Part shown: positions 19,125-28,542 of the stretch, piece after piece
Layout: each line of letters begins with the position of its first letter
Position numbering within the stretch: position 1 is the stretch's first letter
Origin: an uncultured Clostridia bacterium
GTDB lineage: Bacteria; Bacillota; Clostridia; TANB77; CAG-465
Assembly (NCBI GenBank): GCA_947626975.1
Contig: CANQUF010000010.1
Coordinates: 1-38,476 of the forward strand
Length of the DNA stretch: 38,476 nucleotides
Direction: 5' to 3'
Position numbers and translations under genes: made by a program
The notes under the pieces: generated by a model
What the model was told of the DNA's origin: nothing
Database searches by the model: none
What the model saw: only the letters and a program-made list of their open reading frames with translations

Positions 19125-21431
19125 TTTACCTTTCTCCTCTCTAAAATTTAACTTAAATTTTTTCAATCGTAAAGCGTTTGTTACAACACATACTGAGCTA
19201 AGACTCATAGCAAATGCACATATCATTGGATTTAATCTTAAACCAAAGATTGGATAAAATATTCCACAAGCTATTGGAATACCTATAATATTATATAAAA
19301 ATGCCCAAAATAAATTCATTTTTATATTTTTTATAACCGCTTTACTTAAATCAATTGCTCCTACTACGTCAAGTAAGCTATTTTTTACTAAAACTATATC
19401 TGCAGATTCAATTGCAATATCTGCTCCTGAGCCTATAGCTATACCCACATCTGCTTTAACTAGTGCGGGGCTATCATTTATTCCATCACCAACAAATGCA
19501 ACTTTCTTTCCAACTTTTTGTAATTTTTCTACTTCTCTTGCTTTATATTGTGGTAACACTTCAGATACAATATTAGTAATACCTACCTTATTTCCAATTG
19601 ATTTTGCAACAGTATTATTATCTCCTGTAACCATTTCTATTTTTATATTTCTTTTCTTTAATTCCTCAATTGCTTTATAGCTAGTAGGCTTTATTACATC
19701 AGAAACAGCAATTACTCCTATTATCTCTTTATTATTTGCAAAGTATAAAAGTGTTTTTCCGTCATTTTGAAGATTTGTACAAGATACAGTAACTTTAGTT
19801 GTATCAATATTATTTTCCTTCATAAATGCAATATTACCTGCAAAATACTGTTTCTTATTTATTTTTCCTTTTACTCCTCTTCCAGATACATTTTCAAATT
19901 TTTCTACATCTAAAATCTCAATATTATCATCTTTTAATCTATTCATTACTGCCTCTGATAGTGGATGTTCCGAATTTTTTTCTAAACTTCCTGCTATTTT
20001 TAATAACTCTTTTTCTTCTATATTAGAGATAATATCTGTAACTTTTGGTTTTCCCTCAGTTATTGTACCAGTTTTATCTAGTATTATTGTATCAACTTTA
20101 TGAAGTAATTCTAAACTCTCTGCTGACTTTATTAATATACCATTTTCTGCTCCTTTTCCAGTACCTACCATAATAGCAACTGGAGTTGCAAGACCTAGAG
20201 CACAAGGACAAGATATAACTAAAACAGCTATTGACATAGTAAGTGCAAACTCAAAAGTCTGACCTATTAAAATCCAAATTATAAAGGTAGTTAAAGAAAT
20301 TAAAATAACAGTAGGAACAAAAATTCTACTTACTTTATCTGCTATTTTAGATATAGGTGCTTTTGAATTACTTGCCTCCTCCACTAACTTTATAATTTGT
20401 GAAATAGTAGTATTTTCACCTACTTTTGTTGCTTTTATTTTTAAATATCCATTTTTATTAATAGTTCCAGATATAACATTATCACCAATTTTTTTAGCAA
20501 CTGGTATACTCTCACCACTAATACTAGATTCATCAACTAATGAATTTCCCTCTATAATATTACCATCTACTCCAATACTCTCTCCAGGCTTAACTAGTAA
20601 TATATCTCCTAGCATAACCTCCTCTATACTTATATTAAATTCTTTATCATCTCGTATAATAGTAACATTTTTTGGGACTAGATTAATTAATTTTTCAATT
20701 GCACTAGTAGTTCTTGCTTTAGACTTTAGTTCTAAATACTTTCCAAGCGTAATTAAAGTAAGGATAGTACCAGCAGATTCAAAATATATATCCATAGAAT
20801 ATCTTTCGACTAAATAGGTATTTCCATGTCCTAATCCATAACCTAAAATAAATATAGCAAGTATTCCATATAACGTTGCAGCACTTGATCCTATTGCAAT
20901 TAGTGAATCCATATTAGGTTTTATTTTAAATAGCCTTTTAAAACCTATTATATAGTAGTTAATATTTATAAATATAATAGGTAATAATAATAAAAACTGT
21001 GCAAATGCAAATATAACCGAATTTTCATATCCATCAAAAATAATTGAAATAATTTTAGGAATTGGTAATCCAATATATTCATATAACATATGATGCATTG
21101 ATATATACATAAGTGGAATTAGAAATATTATAGATACAATTAATCTTTTTTTCATATTCTGTATATCAGAATTAACTTTATTTATTTTTTTATCCTCATT
21201 TATACTACCTTTTTTACTTTTAAAAATACTTGCATCATAACCTGCTTTTTTTACAGATTCAATTATTTCACTATTATTTAATATATTACTATCATACTCT
21301 ACAATCATACTATTAGAAAGTAAATTAACATTAACCGTCTTTACACCTTTTAACTTCTTTACAGCATTTTCAACATGTAATGCACAACTACTACATGTCA
21401 TTCCGTAGATATTAAACTTTTCTTTTTCCAT
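18903..21431 (-). CDS. copA: Copper-translocating P-type ATPase CopA with C-terminal CopZ-like HMA domain
   Basis: GMTCSSC HMA, CPC (VISCPCALGLATPVA), DKTGTITEG, GDGINDSPAL; C-terminal GMSCNHC HMA. Confidence 0.94.
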   Translation of the reverse strand: MEKEKFNIYGMTCSSCALHVENAVKKLKGVKTVNVNLLSNSMIVEYDSNILNNSEIIESVKKAGYDASIFKSKKGSINEDKKINKVNSDIQNMKKRLIVSIIFLIPLMYISMHHMLYEYIGLPIPKIISIIFDGYENSVIFAFAQFLLLLPIIFININYYIIGFKRLFKIKPNMDSLIAIGSSAATLYGILAIFILGYGLGHGNTYLVERYSMDIYFESAGTILTLITLGKYLELKSKARTTSAIEKLINLVPKNVTIIRDDKEFNISIEEVMLGDILLVKPGESIGVDGNIIEGNSLVDESSISGESIPVAKKIGDNVISGTINKNGYLKIKATKVGENTTISQIIKLVEEASNSKAPISKIADKVSRIFVPTVILISLTTFIIWILIGQTFEFALTMSIAVLVISCPCALGLATPVAIMVGTGKGAENGILIKSAESLELLHKVDTIILDKTGTITEGKPKVTDIISNIEEKELLKIAGSLEKNSEHPLSEAVMNRLKDDNIEILDVEKFENVSGRGVKGKINKKQYFAGNIAFMKENNIDTTKVTVSCTNLQNDGKTLLYFANNKEIIGVIAVSDVIKPTSYKAIEELKKRNIKIEMVTGDNNTVAKSIGNKVGITNIVSEVLPQYKAREVEKLQKVGKKVAFVGDGINDSPALVKADVGIAIGSGADIAIESADIVLVKNSLLDVVGAIDLSKAVIKNIKMNLFWAFLYNIIGIPIACGIFYPIFGLRLNPMICAFAMSLSSVCVVTNALRLKKFKLNFREEKGKMKEIIKNISIEGMSCNHCKMTVEKALYAIDGVTDVSVNLEKKQATIKLSKEVSDDKIKAIISEAGFIVSKITL

Positions 21432-21462
21432 TACTTTTCCCTCTCTATATATATTACATAAA

Positions 21463-21756
21463 CTATTGTAATTTCTTAATTATTAACATAAGTTCATCTA
21501 ATATATCTAATTTGCCATTTTGTATATTATTTACCACACAACTTTTTAAATGATTTTGTAATATACTATTTCCTAGACTTTTTAAGGCATTATTTACTGC
21601 AGCGATTTGTATTAATATATCATCACAGTATCTATCATCTAAAACCATTTTATTAATTCCTCTTACTTGCCCTTCAATAATATTAAGTCTTTTAATCAGT
21701 TTATTTTTTTCTTCATCAGATCTATATGTACTTTTTTTACAACAGCAATCATTCAT
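21463..21756 (-). CDS. csoR: CsoR-family copper-sensing repressor
   Basis: DEEKNKLIKRLNIIEGQVRGINKMVLDDRYCDDILIQIAAVNNAL; C...HLKSC. Start moved to MNDCCCKK. Confidence 0.9.
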   Translation of the reverse strand: MNDCCCKKSTYRSDEEKNKLIKRLNIIEGQVRGINKMVLDDRYCDDILIQIAAVNNALKSLGNSILQNHLKSCVVNNIQNGKLDILDELMLIIKKLQ

Positions 21757-21775
21757 TTTATCACCTACATTATAC

Positions 21776-21804
21776 ATTATATACCCCCTATGGGTATATG
21801 TCAA
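21776..21804 (-). promoter_or_regulatory. csoR promoter with CsoR-like operator in the spacer
   Basis: Minus strand TTGACA-TATACCCATAGGGGGTA-TATAAT (17-bp spacer); ATACCC...GGGTAT palindrome in the spacer. Confidence 0.85.
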
Positions 21805-21887
21805 GTAAAATAAAATCCTAAAATATATTATTTATATATAATTATTATATATACTATTTTAGGATATCTAATTTTTTATTTAATAAT

Positions 21888-23295
21888 TTATATTTTACTT
21901 ACAAGTTCTTTAAAATAATTACCTCTTTCTTTATAATTTTTATACATGTCAAAAGATGCAGAAGCAGGTGACATTACTACAATATCATCATGATTAGCAT
22001 TTTTTACTGACTCATTTATTGCCTCTTGCAAAGTATTTACCTCTATTATTTTTATATTATCTTTAGCATAATTATTTGAGTTAATTATAGCTTCTTTTAT
22101 TTTTTTACTTGTATTTCCAAGTAGTATTATACATTTTACTTTATCTATTATAATATCACCTAATTGTGTGTAGTCAAGATTTTTATCATATCCACCTGCA
22201 ATCATAATAATTTTTCTATCAAAGGCATTAAGAGCTGCCAGTGCCTTTCCAGGAGTTGTAGATATAGAATCGTTATAATATTCTACCCCATTTTTTTTAT
22301 CAACATACTCAAGTCTATGTTCTACTCCATTAAATTCTTTTAATACTTGTATAATATCATCAATACTTACAAAATCTATGACCGCACAAATAGCCGCACA
22401 AACATTTAAATAATTCTTTTGCCCTTTTATTTTTACATTAGAAATATCAATACACTCTTTTCTATTTCCGTATATTTATGTTTATACTTTTTTCATCTAA
22501 GTAAACTCCGTTTTCTAACTTTTCATCACTTGAAAAAAATCTAATTTCATGGTCACTATTAGTCTTACTTAATTTATCTAAAAAAGATGTTGTAAATTTA
22601 TCATCTTTATTAAAAATACATATATATTTATCTTTATTGTTTTGATTCATAAATATATTTGTTTTAGCCTCAACATACTCTTCAAAATTCCTATGATAAT
22701 CTAAATGATCCTCATATATATTAGTTATTAAAGAAATATCTGGACTTTTTTTCATTGTCATAAGTTGAAAACTGCTTAATTCAAGTACAATAATATCATC
22801 TTCTTTTATATCATCTAAATTAGCAAAAAGTGGTGTACCAATATTACCACCTACCCACACTTTATATTTAGATTTTTCTAAAAATTTAGATATAATCGTA
22901 GTAGTAGTAGTCTTACCTGCACTCCCTGTAATTCCAATTACTTTACATGGAGCAAGTTCTACTAAAAGTTCAATTTCTGATGTAAGTATAACACCTTTAG
23001 ATTGTGCTTCTTCAATTTCTTTAATAAAAGGTTTTACTCCTGGACTTCTTATGATATAATCTACATCATTTAATCCAATAAATTTATTAACTCCTAAATT
23101 AAATTTAATATTATCTAAATTTAATATTTCTTTACATTCGTCACTTAAATTATTTTTATTATCATAAGCAATTATCTTAGCACCTAATTTATTAAGGTAT
23201 TTAATTGCTGGTATATTACTTTTTCCTAAACCTAATACTGCAACTTTTTTTCCATTAATATCCTCTTTAAACTTAGATAATTTTAAATTTTTCAT
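21888..23295 (-). CDS. murD: UDP-N-acetylmuramoylalanine--D-glutamate ligase, needs a +1 shift at 22470
   Basis: N-terminal part has GITGSAGKTTTTTII. Omitting C22470 continues GNRKECIDISNVKIKGQKNYLNVCAAICAV...GVEHRLEYVDKKNGVEYYNDSISTTPGKALAAL...MIAGGYDKNLDY to 21888. Span 1408 nt = 3n+1. Confidence 0.9.
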
Positions 23296-23377
23296 ATAAT
23301 CATCACCTTTTTCCATTATATATTATATTCTAAGTATTTTCTTTTTGCAATATTTATTTAAATTTTAGCGATAAAAG

Positions 23378-23417
23378 TGTAAAGCAAGGTGAATACTTTA
23401 CTTCTAACCTTGCTTTA
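23378..23417 (-). terminator. Hairpin overlapping the stop of the DUF1540 gene
   Basis: GTAAAGCAAGGT ... ACCTTGCTTTAC 12-bp arms; T-tract is short. Confidence 0.5.
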
Positions 23418-23624
23418 CATATTTCCTCTACCAATTCTTTCTACAGTATTTAGTTCACCTACATAGTTATACGAACCACATGCAGTTTCTGCTTCAGGGC
23501 TTCTATCATTTCCTAACATAGTACATGGTTTAACTTTAATTCTATCTAGCCTACATGTACCATCTTCAAGACAATTATGTGCACAAGAAGAAACACTACA
23601 TTCAATTTTTTGAGTATATGACAT
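23415..23624 (-). CDS. DUF1540-like small Cys-rich protein
   Basis: IECSVSSCAHNCLEDGTCRLDRIKVKPC...ACGSY pattern. Confidence 0.7.
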   Translation of the reverse strand: MSYTQKIECSVSSCAHNCLEDGTCRLDRIKVKPCTMLGNDRSPEAETACGSYNYVGELNTVERIGRGNM

Positions 23625-23706
23625 AAAATAATCCTCCTTTAATATATTATTACCAATAAATTATATTTAATTAATTTTTTAATAAATTATATTATTTTAT
23701 GAATTA

Positions 23707-25317
23707 TTATTTTATACTGTCTCTTAGCTTTCTATGATATGAAATTGTAAATCTATGTACTTCATCTTGAATAAATGTCAAAAAATTTAACACATCTTTG
23801 TTACTAGATATATCAATATAATTTCCTTGCATATCTATAAGTTTGCTAGTTCTATGTTTATTGTTTTTAACCATTCCATATACATCTATTCCATCTTCAT
23901 TTGCCTCAGATAAAGCCTTCTTTACCATTTGCAACTGTGTCTTTCCTCCATCTATTAAAAATAAATCAGGAAGTTCCCACTCATCTTTATGTTTTAATCT
24001 TCTTGAAATAACTTCATACATACACTTTGGATCATCTTGTGTTAAAGTACTTCTTATTTTAAATTTCCTGTACTTCTTTTTATTTAATTTATTATCTTCG
24101 AATCTTATCATACATCCAACAATATATTCATTTCGTAAATTAGATATATCGAAACTTTCTATAGAATTTATACTTCTTAATCTACCAATTATATTTTTTA
24201 GCTTATCTACTACATTATCCTTCTTGGATTCAATATTTATCTTAATATTATTTTCAACCATTTTAATTAAATCTAATTTTTCACCTTTTTTAGGACATAT
24301 TATTTGTATTTTTATGTTCTTTTCTTTGAAATATTCATTCAATAGTTCTATACTATGTTCCTCTAATTTAACATATACTTTTTTAGGTATATCTTCTACT
24401 TCTATATAATATGTAGAAATTATATGTAATACTTGTTCATCAACTTCTGTATCAATAATATCATCTATTTCTATATTATCATGTAATACTACCTTATAAT
24501 TTCTAATTTTAAATATTTGAATATATAATTTATTATTCTGAAATATAAAAGCAAATATATCAGTACTATTTTCATTTAAATTTGCTACTGTTTGTTTAAT
24601 ACTTACCTTTTCTATATCATCAATTCTTTTCTTAATTAAAGCTGCTTGTTCAAATTTTAGATTTTCAATACAATCTTCCATTTGTTTTTCTAATATTACC
24701 TTTATATCATTTGTTTTTCCTTGCAAAAACATTACCACTTGACCAATCATATTAGAATACTCTTCTTTTGATACGTCATTTATACATGGTCCTAAACATT
24801 TTCCTAAATGATAGTATAAACAAGGTCTACTTATTGTCTTTTTAGATAAATTATATTTACATCTTTTTATTGGAAAAATTTGTTTTATTGTATTTAATGT
24901 ATCACGCATAGCTCCAGTATTAGTATATGGTCCAAAGTACAATGCCTTATCATCTATTTTTTTTCTTGTAACTAATATTGTAGGGTACTTGTCATTAACT
25001 TTAATTTTTATATATGGGTAAGTTTTATCGTCTTTTAACATTACATTATATTTAGGTCTATTTTCTTTAATATAATTGCATTCTAATACTAAAGCTTCTA
25101 CCTCATTTCTTGTTACAATGTATGATATATCATGTATATTAGACACCATACTTTCAATTCTTTTTGACTTATTATTTTTTTGAAAATATTGTCTAACTCT
25201 TTTTCTTAGAGATATTGCTTTTCCAACATAAATTATATTACCGGATTCATCTTTCATCATATATATACCAGGATTAAATGGAATGTTTTTTACAATTTCT
25301 TTTAATCTATCTGTCAT
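23707..25317 (-). CDS. uvrC: Excinuclease ABC subunit C, lacking the usual C-terminal HhH region
   Basis: PGIYMMKDESGNIIYVGKAISLRKRVRQYF GIY-YIG domain, UVR motif, LIDGGKTQLQMV. Ends at HRKLRDSIK. Confidence 0.9.
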   Translation of the reverse strand: MTDRLKEIVKNIPFNPGIYMMKDESGNIIYVGKAISLRKRVRQYFQKNNKSKRIESMVSNIHDISYIVTRNEVEALVLECNYIKENRPKYNVMLKDDKTYPYIKIKVNDKYPTILVTRKKIDDKALYFGPYTNTGAMRDTLNTIKQIFPIKRCKYNLSKKTISRPCLYYHLGKCLGPCINDVSKEEYSNMIGQVVMFLQGKTNDIKVILEKQMEDCIENLKFEQAALIKKRIDDIEKVSIKQTVANLNENSTDIFAFIFQNNKLYIQIFKIRNYKVVLHDNIEIDDIIDTEVDEQVLHIISTYYIEVEDIPKKVYVKLEEHSIELLNEYFKEKNIKIQIICPKKGEKLDLIKMVENNIKINIESKKDNVVDKLKNIIGRLRSINSIESFDISNLRNEYIVGCMIRFEDNKLNKKKYRKFKIRSTLTQDDPKCMYEVISRRLKHKDEWELPDLFLIDGGKTQLQMVKKALSEANEDGIDVYGMVKNNKHRTSKLIDMQGNYIDISSNKDVLNFLTFIQDEVHRFTISYHRKLRDSIK

Positions 25318-25399
25318 TTAATCACCTCACAATATAGTTTAATATTATATAACTATAAAAGAGGGTTAATAAAACCCTCTTATTTTATACTAATTTATA

Positions 25400-25672
25400 T
25401 TACTCAGCTTCTTCTGTTTCATTGTATTTATCAATAATAGCTTTTTGTAACATTTCTCTAGTTTCAGTATTTAATGGATGAGCAATATCTTTGAACTCAC
25501 CATTAGGAATTTTTCTGCTTGGCATAGCAATAAATAATCCTTTTTCGCTTTCTAAAACTTTGATATCATGTATTACAAATACTTCATCAATTGTGATAGA
25601 AGCTACAGCTTTCATTTTATTTTGAGAAGCAATCTTTTTTACTCTAACGTCTGTTATTTGCATATTCTCCAC
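25400..25672 (-). CDS. spoVG: Septation/regulatory protein SpoVG
   Basis: [51 protein letters not shown]. Confidence 0.96.
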   Translation of the reverse strand: MENMQITDVRVKKIASQNKMKAVASITIDEVFVIHDIKVLESEKGLFIAMPSRKIPNGEFKDIAHPLNTETREMLQKAIIDKYNETEEAE

Positions 25673-25901
25673 CGCCTTCCTTAACAGCTATTTATATTAT
25701 TACATATATAAAATTTAAAGTCAATAGTTTGTTTACATAAGAATTATTTTTTTTATAATTATATATTACAATTCACTACCATTCAACTTTTTATGCCAAT
25801 TAAAATACATAATATTTTCTATTTAATATTTTATAAATATCTTTTTTGTTTTTTAGTTTTTTTCTATAATTCATAGAACATATTTATTTTTTAATAACAT
25901 T

Positions 25902-27170
25902 TTAATTATTTATTTCTTCTTCCACATTGTTTATTAATATTAAAAGTAACCTACTTATTTTATCAATAGATATAATATTTTCTTTACTCTCATTTTGATT
26001 AGAATATTCATTTATTTTTATTGTTTTTACATTTGCTTTAGTAGATGATTCTATTCCTCTATATGAATCTTCTATAGCAATACATTCATCTGTATTAATT
26101 TTTAAAGTATTAATAGCTTTACTATACGCTTCAGGATTAGGTTTTAAATTTAATACATCTTCTCTAGCAATAATAATATCAAATAAATTATTAAGTTGTA
26201 AGTCTTTAAGTATTAAATTAATAAATTCTTTCTTAGAAGTAGATATTAATCCTATTTTTATATTTTTTCTTTTTATTTTTTTCAAAAGTTCAAAATTTAA
26301 ATATACATCATCATCCTTTATTAATTCTTTAAATTTATCCAAATATTTATTATATACATCATGCATAATATCATTATTTAACACATTATCTGGAATTTTA
26401 TTTTCAAGTTTTAATTTATTTATTAAATTAGAATTTTTAATTAGTTCATTTTCTTCATATTCACTAAAAGTTATACAAATACCAAATTTTTCTCTTAAAA
26501 TTTCTTTAAAGGATTCAAAGAAAATATTTTCAGAATTTATTAATGTACCGTCAAGATCACATAATATAGTAGATAATTTGTTCTTAGGTTTAATTTTTGA
26601 AAATATATGTTCAGCTACAAAATCTCTATATGGTAAACTCGCCACTTCTAAATTTAAGTCTTCGAATAAAAATATAAAGGCTTCTAACTTCTTTTTAATT
26701 TCTTTTAAAGGATAATTTAAATCCTCAGATAAAATTTCAAATTCAACAAAACTTCCTATATCTTCAATGTTATCTATCATTATATTGTATGTTAATTTTT
26801 CTATATTTTTTGTATAAGTTCTTCTAGTTTTATTTACTATTACATAGCTATAATATCCTAATTTTTTTAACATATCTTCTATATCTATATATTGGTCAAT
26901 TTTTAATTCAATATTTTTTTCTACTTTAGCATAACTATTTAAAAATTCATTTGACTTTCCTTTAAAAGTAAGTTCAAGTTCTTTATCATTAGTATTTCTA
27001 AGTCTTAAACATGTTCTATTCTTTATATACCTACTATCTATATCCGTAAAATATTCATCTATCTCTTTATAACTATTAACCAATCTAAAACCTTCTGAAT
27101 CAATTATTTTATTTAATTTTTCTATATTTTTTATAAAATATTTTTCCTCTACTTCAATTCTATTGCCCAT
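25902..27170 (-). CDS. CYTH-domain / HAD-hydrolase fusion
   Basis: N-terminal EVEEKYFIKN...CLRLRNTNDKELELTFKG (CYTH); C-terminal LCDLDGTLINSE...GLISTSKKE...KPNPEAY...AIEDSYRGI (HAD). Confidence 0.8.
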   Translation of the reverse strand: MGNRIEVEEKYFIKNIEKLNKIIDSEGFRLVNSYKEIDEYFTDIDSRYIKNRTCLRLRNTNDKELELTFKGKSNEFLNSYAKVEKNIELKIDQYIDIEDMLKKLGYYSYVIVNKTRRTYTKNIEKLTYNIMIDNIEDIGSFVEFEILSEDLNYPLKEIKKKLEAFIFLFEDLNLEVASLPYRDFVAEHIFSKIKPKNKLSTILCDLDGTLINSENIFFESFKEILREKFGICITFSEYEENELIKNSNLINKLKLENKIPDNVLNNDIMHDVYNKYLDKFKELIKDDDVYLNFELLKKIKRKNIKIGLISTSKKEFINLILKDLQLNNLFDIIIAREDVLNLKPNPEAYSKAINTLKINTDECIAIEDSYRGIESSTKANVKTIKINEYSNQNESKENIISIDKISRLLLILINNVEEEINN

Positions 27171-27285
27171 ATTCTCCCTCCTTTTTATTTATAACAGCTA
27201 TAAAATATTTTCCCATAATATTTTTAAATTTATCCTTTGACAAATATTCACCACCAACATATTTTTATCATATAATGAAAAAAAA

Positions 27286-27307
27286 TGGAAGTCATTTTTG
27301 ACTTCCA
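27286..27307 (-). terminator. Intrinsic terminator of the DUF2344 gene
   Basis: TGGAAGTCA/TGACTTCCA 9-bp stem followed by T-tract on the minus strand. Confidence 0.75.
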
Positions 27308-27375
27308 ATATTATAATTTTATTCAATTCTTTAAGTGATTTTTTATTATATATAAATAGATTAATTATATCAATT

Positions 27376-28059
27376 TTACATCTTATTTAAAAATATTTTT
27401 GTTCTTTTCAAAGAGTATTTTATATCTTCTCCAATATATTCTCTATACCCTTGCATAACTTTAGTAGGACTTAACTTATTTTTTACTCCAGCAAATAAAG
27501 TTATTTCAAGAGCTCCATCAATTAAAAAATCATGATTAATTATGAAAGGTTTTATATCTATTCTTTCAGATCTATTTTTTGATTTTTTTAGCACTAATAT
27601 ATTATCTTGAGTTAAATATTCTTTCATTTTTTCTTTATAATCATTTTTTATTGCATCAATTTGTGCTTTTGTTTTATTTACCATTTTGTCTTCAGGATAA
27701 ATAAAATGCACTATATAAGTTGCAGCATATACTCTAGTTAATAAATTTTCTTCATTTAAATCAATATACTTTCCGTTTAGTATAGTTATTCCATTAGGAA
27801 GTACTTTATTAATTTCACGAATAAAATATGAAACATCTACTTTTTCATCTAACATAATTTCAGCAATTTCACCTACACTCTCAACACCTGTAGGTAGTGG
27901 ATCAGCAAAAATTAGATTTGATTTTACAGGATACATCTCTGATGTTTCTGTTACTATACCAGCTCTTACAAAAGATTGCTCAAATATTCTAATAAGATCT
28001 ATATGTAGTAGATAAGCAGCTTCTTTAGATTTACTGTATACTATTCTTAACCTTTCCAA
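27376..28059 (-). CDS. DUF2344 / TIGR03936-like protein
   Basis: RLRIVYSKSKEAAYLLHIDLIRIFEQSFVRAGI; resembles the radical-SAM-linked DUF2344 family. Confidence 0.7.
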   Translation of the reverse strand: MERLRIVYSKSKEAAYLLHIDLIRIFEQSFVRAGIVTETSEMYPVKSNLIFADPLPTGVESVGEIAEIMLDEKVDVSYFIREINKVLPNGITILNGKYIDLNEENLLTRVYAATYIVHFIYPEDKMVNKTKAQIDAIKNDYKEKMKEYLTQDNILVLKKSKNRSERIDIKPFIINHDFLIDGALEITLFAGVKNKLSPTKVMQGYREYIGEDIKYSLKRTKIFLNKM

Positions 28060-28315
28060 TCTTATACCTCCCTAACCAAAATTTATATACTATAATTATC
28101 CTTACCTCTTTATATTTAATTTTATATTATATAAAAGTGACGTTATTATTATTTATAAATAATCTTAATCTTTTAGAGTAATTTTTCAATCATAAGAAAG
28201 TAATATATTTAAATATTTTTTATAAAAGTCTAATCTAAATAATTAAGTAATCTAATTATATCATAAACCTTGATATTTTGCAATATATATTAAAATAATT
28301 CTTTGAAAGTTATTA

Positions 28316-28512
28316 TAAAATTTGCTACTATTCAGACTAGAAGATTATAAAATTTATAAAAAATGATTATTAACCTTAATATTACTATATTTCTAAATTA
28401 AATATAATATTTTAAAATTGTATTACAAATTCAATATTATGTATAATACACATTAAATTTTAATTAATTTTGCACTTTCTGATCAAGGTAGTCTGAATAG
28501 TAACTAAAATTT
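28316..28512. mobile_element. MITE-like element copy 2 (28324..28504) with 8-bp target duplications
   Basis: Matches copy 1 at 180/181 positions (T to C at element position 2); flanked by TAAAATTT (28316..28323 and 28505..28512). Confidence 0.92.
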
Positions 28513-28542
28513 ATTATACTAAATTATGTTTGAATATACTAT

